DNA of 25,469 nucleotides from positions 1-25,469 of the forward strand of contig CAJAHZ010000434.1 in assembly GCA_903939665.1 (NCBI GenBank). Direction: 5' to 3'. Every line of letters starts with the position of its first letter. The first letter of the stretch is position 1. The notes below the pieces were generated by a model. It was not told the DNA's origin, did no database searches, and worked only from the letters and a program-made list of their open reading frames with translations. Both the position numbers and the translations under genes were made by a program. Shown here one piece after another: positions 16,287 through 24,399 of this stretch. This stretch comes from an uncultured Pseudomonadota bacterium. Lineage in GTDB: Bacteria > Pseudomonadota > Gammaproteobacteria > Burkholderiales > Rhodocyclaceae.

Positions 16287-17246
16287 GTGCCCTCCGAGTT
16301 CGACCTGATCGCCCGCTATTTCGCCAAACCGACGCCGCAGGCGGTGCTCGGCCCAGGCGACGACTGCGCGCTGCTGGTGCCGTCGCCCGGCATGGAGTTG
16401 GCGATCACGACCGACATGCTGGTTGCCGGCGTCCACTTCCTGCCCGGTACCGATCCGCAGCAGCTCGGCTGGAAGACGCTGGCCGTCAACCTTTCCGATC
16501 TTGCGGCGATGGGCGCCAGACCGCGCTGGGCTTTGCTCGCCGGCAGCCTGCCGGAGGCCGACGAAAAATGGATCGCAGCTTTCGCTGAAGGCCTGTTTGC
16601 CTGTGCCAAACATTACTGCGTCGATCTGGTCGGCGGCGATACGACACGTGGTCCGCTCAATCTGTGCATCACCGCGCTTGGCGAAGTTCCGACCGGCAAG
16701 GCGCTACGCCGCGATGGCGCACAGGCGGGCGACGATCTCTGGGTTTCCGGCCAGCCCGGCCTCGCCGCACTGGGCTTGGCGCAACTGCAAGGCAAAGCGC
16801 AACTGCCCGAGGCGCTCGCCACGCGCTGCATTAGCGCACTGCAGCGCCCACTGCCGCGCATCGAACTCGGCCTGGCCTTGCAGAGGCGGGGGTTGGCGCA
16901 TGCGGCAATCGATGTTTCCGACGGCCTGCTCGCCGATCTTGGGCATATCCTTGAGCGCTCGAGCATCGGTGCTGAAGTCTTCGGCACGCAACTCCCTTAC
17001 CTGCCTTCCGGAGCTGACCCGGCTCTGGCGCGCCAATGCCAGCTTTCCGGCGGCGACGACTACGAACTTCTATTTGCCGCACCGAACAAAAACCGGCTGG
17101 CGCTGGCCGAACTGGCCGCTCAGCTTGAATTGCCACTTTGGCGCTTCGGGCGCATTGTTAGCGGCGCGCCGGGCGAACTCAGTCTGCTCGACGAAAACGG
17201 ACAAGCGCTACCCATCGACCGAAAAGGTTTTGACCACTTTGATTAA
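16287..17246 (+). CDS. thiL: Thiamine-monophosphate kinase
   Basis: 319 residues. All family motifs are visible: the N-terminal SEFDLIARYF, GPGDDCA (Mg/nucleotide-binding acids), TTDMLVAGVHF, NLSDLAAMGA, VGGDTTRG, DVSDGLLADLGH and SGGDDYELLF. It phosphorylates thiamine phosphate to thiamine diphosphate with ATP. The start is GTG at 16287, since MPSEFDL is the usual family N-terminus and AAGAGG lies 7 bases before it. That RBS abuts the big inverted repeat, so hairpin formation might influence thiL translation (inference). The end overlaps pgpA by 8 bp. Confidence 0.95.
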   Translation: MPSEFDLIARYFAKPTPQAVLGPGDDCALLVPSPGMELAITTDMLVAGVHFLPGTDPQQLGWKTLAVNLSDLAAMGARPRWALLAGSLPEADEKWIAAFAEGLFACAKHYCVDLVGGDTTRGPLNLCITALGEVPTGKALRRDGAQAGDDLWVSGQPGLAALGLAQLQGKAQLPEALATRCISALQRPLPRIELGLALQRRGLAHAAIDVSDGLLADLGHILERSSIGAEVFGTQLPYLPSGADPALARQCQLSGGDDYELLFAAPNKNRLALAELAAQLELPLWRFGRIVSGAPGELSLLDENGQALPIDRKGFDHFD

Positions 17247-17733
17247 ATCCAACACACCCCCGCCGATCCGCTTCCTGTTTTCGCATCCGGCACACCTGAT
17301 CGCCTGCGGTTTCGGCAGCGGCCTTTCGCCCATTGCCTCAGGCACGGTCGGCACCCTCTTCGCCTGGCTCACCTTCCCGTTGCTCAACGGCTGGATGAAC
17401 GAAGCAGAACTGATCGGCTTCCTCGTCGTTTGCTTTATCGGCGGCGTGCTGGCTGCGCACAAGACCGGGCTTGATCTTGGCGTGGTTGACCACGGCAGCA
17501 TCGTCTGGGATGAAATCGTCCCGTTCTGGATGGTGCTTGTTTTCTGCCCGCCGCACTGGCTGTGGCAGACCACGGCATTCTTGCTGTTCCGCGTCTTTGA
17601 CATCGTCAAACCGCAACCGGCGCGCTACTTTGACGAGAAGGTAAAAAACGGCTTCGGCGTGATGACCGACGACCTGATTGCCGCCGGCTACACGGTGCTC
17701 GTACTGGCCATCCTGCGTTTTATTCTCGAATGA
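17239..17733 (+). CDS. pgpA: Phosphatidylglycerophosphatase A
   Basis: About 164 residues, an inner-membrane protein with the PgpA hallmarks: ACGFGSGLSPIASGTVGTL near the N-terminus, DHGSIVWDEIV in the middle, and FDIVKPQPARYFDEKVKNGFGVMTDD near the end, with several hydrophobic helices. It dephosphorylates phosphatidylglycerol phosphate. No ATG is available before the conserved region, so a TTG start is needed. TTG 17239 stands 11 bases after GAAAAGG and overlaps the thiL stop. TTG 17230 is a less well-spaced alternative. Its stop overlaps pncC by ATGA. The thiL-pgpA-pncC order is common in Proteobacteria. Confidence 0.93.
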   Translation: MIKSNTPPPIRFLFSHPAHLIACGFGSGLSPIASGTVGTLFAWLTFPLLNGWMNEAELIGFLVVCFIGGVLAAHKTGLDLGVVDHGSIVWDEIVPFWMVLVFCPPHWLWQTTAFLLFRVFDIVKPQPARYFDEKVKNGFGVMTDDLIAAGYTVLVLAILRFILE

Positions 17734-18230
17734 ACCAGACGGAGCTCGAGTCCCTCGCGGCACGCGTTGGCGGGTTGCTGCTGAGCAACGGCCAGCGTCT
17801 GGCCACCGCCGAATCGTGCACCGGCGGCTGGGCGGCACAGTGCCTGACGGCGATCGCCGGCAGTTCAGTCTGGTTCGACCGCGGCTTCATCACCTATTCA
17901 AATGACGCCAAACTGGAAATGCTCGGCGTAAGCGCCGAAGCCCTCACGGCGCACGGCGCCGTCAGTGAAGCAACCGCCGCCGCGATGGCGATCGGCGCAT
18001 TACGCCACAGCCACGCCGACTGGGCACTGGCGATCACCGGCGTCGCCGGGCCAAGCGGCGGATCGCCCGGCAAACCGGTCGGCACCGTGTGTTTCGCCTG
18101 GGCGGGACCAGAGGGCTTGCTCGCCGCCGATACCCGTTTCTTTCAAGGCAGCCGCACGGAAGTCCGATCGCAATCGGTGGAACATGCGCTGCAAGGCATT
18201 CTTCAGCGCGCCGCCAGCCTTAACGCCTGA
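17730..18230 (+). CDS. pncC: Nicotinamide-mononucleotide amidohydrolase (CinA C-terminal domain)
   Basis: 166 residues, a stand-alone CinA C-terminal domain of normal length. The signature TAESCTGG (catalytic Ser29), FITYSNDAKLEMLGV, and AITGVAGPSGGSPGKPVGTVCFAW are all present. It hydrolyses NMN to nicotinate mononucleotide in the pyridine nucleotide salvage cycle. It is often placed just upstream of recA, as here. The ATG overlaps the pgpA TGA by 4 bp. The 136-bp gap after it holds the recA promoter. Confidence 0.94.
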   Translation: MNQTELESLAARVGGLLLSNGQRLATAESCTGGWAAQCLTAIAGSSVWFDRGFITYSNDAKLEMLGVSAEALTAHGAVSEATAAAMAIGALRHSHADWALAITGVAGPSGGSPGKPVGTVCFAWAGPEGLLAADTRFFQGSRTEVRSQSVEHALQGILQRAASLNA

Positions 18231-18260
18231 CCCCCACGGCGCCGGTCCACAAAAAGTTTG

Positions 18261-18292
18261 TCGACAACGGGAATGCATATACTGTATATAAT
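18261..18292 (+). promoter_or_regulatory. recA promoter region
   Basis: TCGACA (18261-18266; 5 of 6 with TTGACA) precedes TATATA (18285-18290) at 18 bp. A perfect TATAAT lies at 18287-18292 but at 20 bp from the same -35, so the exact -10 is uncertain. The hexamers overlap the LexA box, which fits SOS repression. Confidence 0.55.
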
Positions 18293-18297
18293 GACAG
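18282..18297. promoter_or_regulatory. LexA (SOS) box upstream of recA
   Basis: CTG-TATATAATGA-CAG matches the proteobacterial LexA consensus CTG-N10-CAG with an AT-rich centre. It overlaps the recA -10 region, 69 bp before the ATG. LexA cleavage after DNA damage should release recA and the recX gene behind it. Confidence 0.88.
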
Positions 18298-18366
18298 TTA
18301 TCGACACTCGCAAGCCGCGCGTTCGAACATGAGATAATTTCCTCCAATAAAGGCAAAGGATACGCA

Positions 18367-19386
18367 ATGGACGAAAACAAGGCGAAAGCACTCGCTGCAG
18401 CGCTGGCCCAGATCGAAAAGCAGTTCGGCAAGGGCTCGATCATGAAAATGGGCGAAGGCGCGATTGAAAGCGACATTCAGGTCGTTTCGACAGGATCGCT
18501 CGGGCTGGACATCGCGCTCGGCATCGGCGGCTTGCCGCGCGGTCGGGTGGTCGAAATCTACGGACCGGAATCTTCCGGCAAGACGACACTGACCCTGCAA
18601 GTCATCGCCGAAATGCAGAAACTCGGGGGTACGGCGGCATTTATCGATGCCGAACACGCGCTCGACCCGTCCTATGCGCAGAAACTCGGTGTCAAGATGG
18701 ACGAACTGCTCATTTCGCAGCCCGATACCGGCGAGCAGGCGCTGGAAATCGCCGACATGCTGGTTCGCTCGGCCAGCGTTGACGTCGTCGTCATCGACTC
18801 GGTTGCCGCACTCGTGCCGAAAGCCGAGATCGAAGGTGAAATGGGCGACTCGCTGCCCGGCCTGCAAGCCCGCCTGATGAGCCAGGCTTTGCGCAAGCTG
18901 ACCGCCAACATCAACCGAACCAACACGCTGGTGATCTTCATCAACCAGATCCGGATGAAAATCGGCGTCATGTTCGGCAGCCCGGAGACCACCACGGGCG
19001 GCAACGCACTCAAGTTCTACGCTTCTGTTCGCCTCGACATCCGGCGCATCGGCAGCATCAAGAAGGGCGACGAAGTAATTGGCAACGAAACTCGCGTCAA
19101 GGTCGTCAAGAACAAGGTGGCGCCGCCCTTCCGCGAAGCAATCTTTGATATTCTCTACGGCGAAGGCACCTCGCGCGAAGGCGAAATCATCGAACTGGGC
19201 GTATTGCACAAGCTGGTCGACAAGTCCGGCTCCTGGTACGCCTACAATGGCGAGAAAATCGGCCAGGGCAAGGACAACGCCCGCGAATACCTGAAAGCCA
19301 ACCCGCAAATTGCCGAAGAAATCGAGGGCCGGATTCGCGCTGCGGTCAACGTGCCGTCACCGCAACCGATCAAGGCAGCCGAGTAG
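18367..19386 (+). CDS. recA: Recombinase RecA
   Basis: 339 residues, normal length. The Walker A GPESSGKT (66-73), VVVIDSVAALVPKAEIEGEMGD, FINQIRMKIGVMFGSPETTTGG and the C-terminal region ending in NVPSPQPIKAAE are visible. It forms filaments on single-stranded DNA, drives strand exchange, and triggers LexA self-cleavage. AAAGGA stands upstream of the ATG. Expression is under the LexA box at 18282-18297. recX follows after 9 bases and should be co-transcribed. Confidence 0.99.
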   Translation: MDENKAKALAAALAQIEKQFGKGSIMKMGEGAIESDIQVVSTGSLGLDIALGIGGLPRGRVVEIYGPESSGKTTLTLQVIAEMQKLGGTAAFIDAEHALDPSYAQKLGVKMDELLISQPDTGEQALEIADMLVRSASVDVVVIDSVAALVPKAEIEGEMGDSLPGLQARLMSQALRKLTANINRTNTLVIFINQIRMKIGVMFGSPETTTGGNALKFYASVRLDIRRIGSIKKGDEVIGNETRVKVVKNKVAPPFREAIFDILYGEGTSREGEIIELGVLHKLVDKSGSWYAYNGEKIGQGKDNAREYLKANPQIAEEIEGRIRAAVNVPSPQPIKAAE

Positions 19387-19395
19387 AATATTGCA

Positions 19396-19836
19396 ATGAG
19401 TGGCACACTGCGCGAGCGGGCTTTACGGCTGTTGGCGCGCCGTGAGCACGCCCGCCAGGAATTATCGCGCAAGTTGGCGCCGCACGCTGAATCGCCCGAG
19501 CAGCTGGAAGCGCTGCTCGACAATCTGGCCGAGCGGCGCCTGCTGTCTGACGAGCGTTATGTTGAAATGCGCCTGAACGCCCGCCGTGCACGCTATGGCG
19601 ACGCCCGTCTGGCGCACGAATTGCGTACGCAGGGCATCCGTGGGGAATTGGTCAGCAGCGCGCTGGCCGACGGCGAAGACGAACTGGGTCGTGCACGACA
19701 GGTCTGGAAACGCAAGTTTGGCAGCGCGGCAGCTGATGCCGCAGAGCGCGCTCGCCAGATGCGCTTTCTGATGAACCGGGGCTTCTCGGGAGAAACCATT
19801 CGGCGCGTTTTGCGCGGCGATTTAGAAGACGATTGA
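19396..19836 (+). CDS. recX: Regulatory protein RecX
   Basis: 146 residues, all-helical. The opening ALRLLARREHARQELSRKL and the second repeat RRARYGDARLAHELRTQGI, plus the third-helix-bundle segment near the C-terminus (RQMRFLMNRGFSGETIRRVL), are typical of RecX. It binds inside the RecA filament groove and limits its activity. It lies 9 bp after recA, the normal arrangement. The stop ends 2 bp before the lptB ATG, so lptB may be read from the recA transcript. Confidence 0.94.
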   Translation: MSGTLRERALRLLARREHARQELSRKLAPHAESPEQLEALLDNLAERRLLSDERYVEMRLNARRARYGDARLAHELRTQGIRGELVSSALADGEDELGRARQVWKRKFGSAAADAAERARQMRFLMNRGFSGETIRRVLRGDLEDD

Positions 19837-19838
19837 AC

Positions 19839-20573
19839 ATGTCCGAAACCAAAAGCACGCTGTCCGCACACAATCTGAAAAAGCGCTACAAAAAACGCAC
19901 CGTCGTGCACGACGTTTCGTTCGAAGTGGTCAGCGGCCAGGTCGTCGGCCTGCTCGGGCCGAACGGCGCCGGCAAGACGACCTGTTTCTATATGGTGGTC
20001 GGGCTGGTCGCCTGCGATGGCGGCGACATTCATTTCAACGACGAAAAACTCACGCACCTGCCGATCCATCGACGTGCGCAGTTGGGCGTCTCCTACCTGC
20101 CACAGGAAGCCTCGGTCTTCCGCAAACTGACCGTCAGCGAAAACATCAAGGCTGTGCTCGAACTGCAAAATCTGCCCGCAGACGAAATCGAAACGCGTCT
20201 CGAACGACTGCTCGAAGAGTTGCACATCGCCCACATCCGCAACAGCCCGGCAGCATCGCTATCCGGTGGCGAACGGCGGCGTGTTGAAATCTCGCGCGCG
20301 CTCGCCACCAACCCGCGCTTCATCCTGCTCGATGAACCCTTCGCCGGGGTGGACCCGATCGCCGTGCTCGACATTCAGAAGATCATCCGCTTTCTCAAGG
20401 AGCGCAACATCGGTGTGCTGATCACCGACCACAATGTTCGCGAAACCCTCGGCATTTGTGACCACGCCTACATCATCAATGAAGGCGGCGTGCTTGCCTC
20501 TGGTCGACCGGACGAAATCATCTATAATGAAAGCGTCCGGAAGATATATCTGGGCGAGAATTTCCGCCTCTGA
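19839..20573 (+). CDS. lptB: LPS export ABC transporter ATPase LptB
   Basis: 244 residues. Walker A GPNGAGKTT (40-48), the Q-loop segment YLPQEASVFRKLTVSENI (characteristic of LptB), signature LSGGE (141-145), Walker B with Asp165-Glu166, and the switch His in LITDHNVRE. It powers the LptFG complex that pulls LPS from the inner membrane to the bridge. The ATG 19839 is used; an in-frame TTG at 19833 would overlap recX but is less likely. In many Betaproteobacteria lptC and lptA stand directly upstream; here recX takes that place. Confidence 0.95.
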   Translation: MSETKSTLSAHNLKKRYKKRTVVHDVSFEVVSGQVVGLLGPNGAGKTTCFYMVVGLVACDGGDIHFNDEKLTHLPIHRRAQLGVSYLPQEASVFRKLTVSENIKAVLELQNLPADEIETRLERLLEELHIAHIRNSPAASLSGGERRRVEISRALATNPRFILLDEPFAGVDPIAVLDIQKIIRFLKERNIGVLITDHNVRETLGICDHAYIINEGGVLASGRPDEIIYNESVRKIYLGENFRL

Positions 20574-20658
20574 ACCTGCGGGCCGAACTTAAAAAAACGC
20601 TAAATAGAACGGGCAAACCCCTTCTCCTCCCCGACCGGTGGCCGATCAGGCTCCGCAC

Positions 20659-22080
20659 ATGAGACCATCCCTCCAACTCAAGCTCTCGCAGCACCTCGCG
20701 TTGACGCCGCAACTCCAGCAGTCGATCCGCCTGCTGCAGATGTCGACGCTCGAACTCGAGCAGGAATTGGAAAAATACGTCTCGGAAAATCCCTTGCTCG
20801 AACGCGAGGAAGAGGAATACGCGCCGACGCTGCCACAACCGGGATCAAACGAAGCGGAGACAGCCGCCGCCGAAAAATCAGAGCCCGAGCCCCCTGCGGA
20901 GCCTTCGTCGGCTGACGACGAGAGCTGGCTCGGAGAAGAAACCTCCTATGCGTCATCGTCGGGTTCCTTTGACGATGACGACAACGAGTATCAGGATGTG
21001 CAGGCTGCGACCACCTCGCTGCGCGAGCACCTGTCCTGGCAACTCGGCTTGATGACCATCCCGGAGCGTGACCGAACGCTGGTGCAGTGTCTGATTGAAG
21101 CCCTCGACGATGACGGCTACCTGACCCAGTCGCTTGAGGAACTGGCGGAGACCCTGCCACCCGAACTGGAGATCGAACCCGAGGAACTGCAGATCGCGCT
21201 CAAGCATTTGCAGTTCTTCGATCCAACAGGTGTCGGCGCACGCAACGCACAGGAATGTCTCGCCTTGCAGCTGAGCATCTTGCCGACGGACGAAACGCAG
21301 GTTCTGGCGCTGAAAATTGTCCGCAATCACTTGGCACTGCTGGCTGGTCGCGATTTCGTCAAACTGAAGAAACTCACCGGCTGCGACGACGATGGACTGC
21401 GCGCAGCGCAACTCCTGATCCGCAGCCTCAACCCACGGCCCGGCGCCCAGTACACGGCGCTTGACGCACGCTATATCACGCCGGATGTCGTGGTGCGCAA
21501 GCTGCGCGGGCACTGGACGGTCAACGTCAATTCCGACGCTTTTCCGCGCTTGCGCATCAACAGCCTGTACGCCCAGATTCTATCGAAACAGCGCGGCTCA
21601 GGCCTTGCGGGCCAGTTACAGGAAGCGCGCTGGCTGATCAAGAACATCCAGCAACGGTTTGACACCATCCTGCGAGTGGCGCAGGCTATCGTTGACCGGC
21701 AACGCCAGTTTCTTGATCACGGCGAGGTCGCAATGCGTCCGCTGGTGTTGCGCGAAATCGCGGATATCCTGGGATTACATGAATCAACCGTCTCGCGTGT
21801 CACAACGCAAAAGTACGTGGCGACGCCGCGCGGGATTTTTGAACTGAAATATTTTTTCGGCAGTCACGTCGCCACCGAAACCGGCGGCGCGTGCTCGGCA
21901 ACCGCCATTCGTGCGCTGATCAAGCAATTGATTGGTGCCGAAGACCCGAAAAAACCGCTTTCGGATAGTCAGATATCCGAAGTTCTTGGCCAGCAGGGGA
22001 TTGTCGTTGCACGGCGAACAATCGCAAAATACCGTGAAGCGCTCAGCATCCCGCCGGTCAATTTACGTAAGTCCATCTAG
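20659..22080 (+). CDS. rpoN: RNA polymerase sigma-54 factor
   Basis: 473 residues with the normal sigma54 plan. The activator-interacting region I is MRPSLQLKLSQHLALTPQLQ. An acidic region II follows (about 50-115, EREEEEYAP and FDDDDNEYQD). The core-binding domain and a helix-turn-helix come next (LGLHESTVSRVT). The RpoN box ARRTIAKYRE (451-460) contacts the -24 element. I choose ATG 20659 since the protein family begins MKPSLQLKLS; a GTG 7 codons upstream gives an odd leader and lacks an RBS. rpoN follows lptB by 85 bp and precedes hpf by 15 bp, the usual cluster. Confidence 0.97.
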   Translation: MRPSLQLKLSQHLALTPQLQQSIRLLQMSTLELEQELEKYVSENPLLEREEEEYAPTLPQPGSNEAETAAAEKSEPEPPAEPSSADDESWLGEETSYASSSGSFDDDDNEYQDVQAATTSLREHLSWQLGLMTIPERDRTLVQCLIEALDDDGYLTQSLEELAETLPPELEIEPEELQIALKHLQFFDPTGVGARNAQECLALQLSILPTDETQVLALKIVRNHLALLAGRDFVKLKKLTGCDDDGLRAAQLLIRSLNPRPGAQYTALDARYITPDVVVRKLRGHWTVNVNSDAFPRLRINSLYAQILSKQRGSGLAGQLQEARWLIKNIQQRFDTILRVAQAIVDRQRQFLDHGEVAMRPLVLREIADILGLHESTVSRVTTQKYVATPRGIFELKYFFGSHVATETGGACSATAIRALIKQLIGAEDPKKPLSDSQISEVLGQQGIVVARRTIAKYREALSIPPVNLRKSI

Positions 22081-22095
22081 AAAAGGAGCCACACC

Positions 22096-22422
22096 ATGAA
22101 CCTGCAAATCAGTGGACACCACCTCGAAGTTACACCGGCTATCCGTGACTACGTCACCGGCAAGCTCGAGCGGGTCACCAGTCACTTCGACAACGTCATC
22201 GGCGTGAATGTGATTCTGTCGGTGGAGAAACTGAAGCAGAAGGCCGAGGTTACAGTTCACCTTCCAGGCAAGGACGTTTTCGTCGAGGCGATTGACGAAG
22301 ATCTCTATGCCGCAGTGGACAGCCTGGTCGACAAGCTTGAACGCCAAGTCCAGAAGTACAAACAGAAGCTGCAGGACCATCATCGTGGCGAGAAGATTAA
22401 CAATCACATCGTCACCGAGTGA
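22096..22422 (+). CDS. hpf: Short-form ribosome hibernation promoting factor
   Basis: 108 residues. It opens with MNLQISGHHLEVTPAIRDYV and carries the KLERVTSHFDNVIGVNVIL and DLYAAVDSLVDKLERQVQKYKQKLQDH segments of the HPF/YfiA family. It lacks the long-form C-terminal dimerisation domain. Short HPF with RMF, or alone, converts idle ribosomes to inactive 100S or 70S particles. A strong RBS (AAAAGGAG) precedes the ATG. Its place after rpoN is conserved across Proteobacteria. Confidence 0.95.
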   Translation: MNLQISGHHLEVTPAIRDYVTGKLERVTSHFDNVIGVNVILSVEKLKQKAEVTVHLPGKDVFVEAIDEDLYAAVDSLVDKLERQVQKYKQKLQDHHRGEKINNHIVTE

Positions 22423-22428
22423 TGCCGT

Positions 22429-22469
22429 TGCGCGCAGCGGGGCTGGCCTTGTCACCTCCGCTGCGTGTA
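22429..22469 (+). other. Hairpin between hpf and ptsN
   Basis: Seven bases after the hpf stop, an 8-bp perfect stem (CGCAGCGG with CCGCTGCG) extends to 12 bp with two G-U pairs around a 17-nt loop. No T-tract follows. It may protect the hpf mRNA end or partly terminate before ptsN. The rest of the gap (to 22524) shows nothing clear. Confidence 0.4.
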
Positions 22470-22524
22470 ACACCATTTCGCCAAGGCCTTCACCCCGCCC
22501 TACCGCTACCAGGTTCCGCATGAA

Positions 22525-22977
22525 ATGAGCCAGATCGCCAAACTCCTTCCGCTCGAAAATATAACCGTCGACATCGAAGCGAGCAGCAAGAAACGCGTCT
22601 TCGAACAAGCGGGCCTGTTGTTCGAGAAAAACCAGGGGATCGCCCGCAGCACGGTGTTTGACAGCCTGTTTGCGCGTGAGAAACTGGGGTCGACCGGGCT
22701 CGGCCAAGGCATTGCCATCCCGCACGGTCGGATCAAAGGCTTGAAGGAAGCGATCGGTGCTTTTCTGCGCCTGTCCGCACCTGTCGCCTTCGACTCGCCA
22801 GACGGCAAACCGGTATCCCTCCTGTTCGTACTGCTGGTTCCTGAACAGGCAACCGAACAGCACCTGCAAATTCTCTCCGAACTCGCCCAGCGCTTTTCCG
22901 ATCGCACCTGTCGCGAGGCACTCAGCACCGCACCCGACGCCGCGGCGATCCGGCAACTTTTCGCCGGCGACGAATGA
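22525..22977 (+). CDS. ptsN: Nitrogen PTS EIIA component (EIIA-Ntr)
   Basis: 150 residues, a single EIIA type-2 domain. The phosphorylatable His67 lies in GQGIAIPHGRI. The FVLLVPEQATEQHLQILSELAQRF segment is typical of PtsN. In the PTS-Ntr chain it takes phosphate from NPr/HPr and signals nitrogen and potassium status to targets rather than transporting sugar. It sits between hpf and hprK, and its TGA overlaps the hprK ATG by 4 bp. Only a weak AGG-type RBS is visible. Confidence 0.95.
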   Translation: MSQIAKLLPLENITVDIEASSKKRVFEQAGLLFEKNQGIARSTVFDSLFAREKLGSTGLGQGIAIPHGRIKGLKEAIGAFLRLSAPVAFDSPDGKPVSLLFVLLVPEQATEQHLQILSELAQRFSDRTCREALSTAPDAAAIRQLFAGDE

Positions 22978-23918
22978 ACGCCATGCGCCGATTCAGCGTC
23001 GCACAACTCTACGAAGATCATCGTGAAAAGCTTCGCCTCTCCTGGGTCGCCGCCATTGGTCTTGACCGGCAGATTGAGCTTAAGGAGCAAGGCAACTACG
23101 GTGCCGACGTGGTCGGCCACCTCAACCTGATCCACCCGGAACGCCTGCAGGTCATCGGCAAAGCCGAACAAGACTGGGCTTTACGCGTCAATCCGAATCG
23201 CTTTCAGCACCAGATTGAAGAATTGATGGTCGCGCAGCCGCCAGCGTTGATTTTTGCCGATGATCTAGAGGCGCTGCCCGCAATCAAGGAAGCCTGCGAA
23301 GCCACGCACACCCCGCTTTTTGTCAGCCCCAAGCCCTGCTCGGCGGTCATCGATCTGCTGCGCATCTATCTTTCGCGCCGGCTCGCCGACACCGCCTCGG
23401 TGCACGGCGTGTTCATGGACGTTTACGGCATGGGCGTGCTGATCACAGGCGATTCAGGCGTCGGCAAGAGCGAGCTCGCTCTCGAACTCATCTCACGCGG
23501 CCACGGCCTGGTCGCCGACGACGTCGTCGAACTGGCGCGTATCGCGCCGACAACGATTGAGGGGCGCTGCCCCGGCATGTTGCGCGATTACCTTGAAGTG
23601 CGCGGCCTCGGCCTGCTCAATATCCGCACAATTTTTGGCGAAACCGCCTCGCGGCGCAAGATGAAGCTCAAGCTGATCGTTCACCTGCAAAAACCGGTGG
23701 CCAGCGCCGACGCGCCGCGCTTGCCGCTCGATGCGCAAACGCAGGAGATTCTCGGGATCCCGATCCGCAAGGTGGTCATCCCGGTGGCTGCCGGGCGAAA
23801 CCTCGCGGTTCTTCTCGAAGCCGCCGTGCGCAACAGCATTCTCCAATTGCGCGGCATCGACAGCATGGGCGAGTTCATCAACCGGCAGCAACAGGCCTTG
23901 CTTGACGACGACATATAA
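22974..23918 (+). CDS. hprK: HPr kinase/phosphorylase
   Basis: 314 residues, full length. The N-terminal domain is followed by a kinase domain with SVHGVFMDVYGMGVLITGDS. The catalytic His144 and the Walker A GDSGVGKS (159-166) are both there, and ADDVVEL and the HprK signature EVRGLGLLNIRTIFG come after. It phosphorylates or dephosphorylates HPr on Ser46, and so ties carbon state to PTS signalling. The ATG overlaps ptsN. Unlike the common order in Betaproteobacteria, rapZ and the EIIA/HPr/EI genes do not follow directly; psiF does. Confidence 0.96.
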   Translation: MNAMRRFSVAQLYEDHREKLRLSWVAAIGLDRQIELKEQGNYGADVVGHLNLIHPERLQVIGKAEQDWALRVNPNRFQHQIEELMVAQPPALIFADDLEALPAIKEACEATHTPLFVSPKPCSAVIDLLRIYLSRRLADTASVHGVFMDVYGMGVLITGDSGVGKSELALELISRGHGLVADDVVELARIAPTTIEGRCPGMLRDYLEVRGLGLLNIRTIFGETASRRKMKLKLIVHLQKPVASADAPRLPLDAQTQEILGIPIRKVVIPVAAGRNLAVLLEAAVRNSILQLRGIDSMGEFINRQQQALLDDDI

Positions 23919-23932
23919 ATACGAGCTATAAT
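23902..23932 (+). promoter_or_regulatory. Sigma70-like promoter of psiF
   Basis: TTGACG (23902-23907) within the hprK 3' end and a perfect TATAAT (23927-23932) are 19 bp apart, somewhat long but usable. The start would fall near 23939, about 30 bases before the psiF ATG. Confidence 0.5.
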
Positions 23933-23967
23933 CAAACGGCTTAAACAACCCTTCTGGAGAATCCCCA

Positions 23968-24315
23968 ATGAAATCGACGATCGCCCTCTTCTCTCTGCTG
24001 ATTGCATTCGGCGCAAGTAGCGCTTTTGCTGCTGACGCAGCCAAGAAGGAAGCCTCTCCGGCGCAAAAAGCACAGCAAGAGAAAATGAAGGCCTGTAATG
24101 CCGACGCGAAACAGAAGGCGTTAAAAAGCGATGAGCGCAAAAAATTCATGAGTAGCTGCCTGGGCGGTAAAGCCGAAACCCCCGGTAGCAATGCCTGCGC
24201 AACCAGCGCCGCCGAGAAGAAGCTGGCCGGTGCAGCGAAATCCAGCTTTATGAAAAAGTGTGAAGCCGATGCCAAGGCGCCACCCGCCGCCGAAGCGGCC
24301 AAGCCGGCAAAGTAA
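23968..24315 (+). CDS. psiF: PsiF-family phosphate-starvation-inducible periplasmic protein
   Basis: 115 residues. A signal peptide (1-21, SAFA-AD) is followed by two PsiF repeats of like design: first MKACNADAKQKALKSDERKK to SSCL, second NACATSAAEKK to MKKCEA. Each holds a Cys pair exactly 21 residues apart (C43/C64 and C77/C98), which could form disulfides in the periplasm. A Lys/Ala/Pro-rich tail ends the protein. PsiF is induced by low phosphate in E. coli through PhoB, but its function is not known. I see no clear PHO box here. The gene has its own promoter and a strong terminator. Confidence 0.88.
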   Translation: MKSTIALFSLLIAFGASSAFAADAAKKEASPAQKAQQEKMKACNADAKQKALKSDERKKFMSSCLGGKAETPGSNACATSAAEKKLAGAAKSSFMKKCEADAKAPPAAEAAKPAK

Positions 24316-24330
24316 GCGCTCCCCCCAGAG

Positions 24331-24357
24331 AAGCCAGCCCACACCGGCTGGCTTTTT
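24331..24357 (+). terminator. Rho-independent terminator of psiF
   Basis: A 9-bp stem (AAGCCAGCC with GGCTGGCTT), a 6-nt loop and a run of T at 24353-24357, starting 16 bases after the stop codon. This is a textbook intrinsic terminator. Confidence 0.9.
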
Positions 24358-24399
24358 CAACACAGCAGCACTTTTCTCCTTTCATCAAGGTGACTCACG

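Noticed and set aside
18298..19308. A 336-residue frame antisense to recA
   Set aside because: recA on the plus strand is unmistakable, and the antisense frame resembles no family.
22445..22488. Alternative 7-bp hairpin GGCCTTG/CAAGGCC in the hpf-ptsN gap
   Set aside because: It has a 30-nt loop and competes with the longer, more stable stem at 22429-22469.
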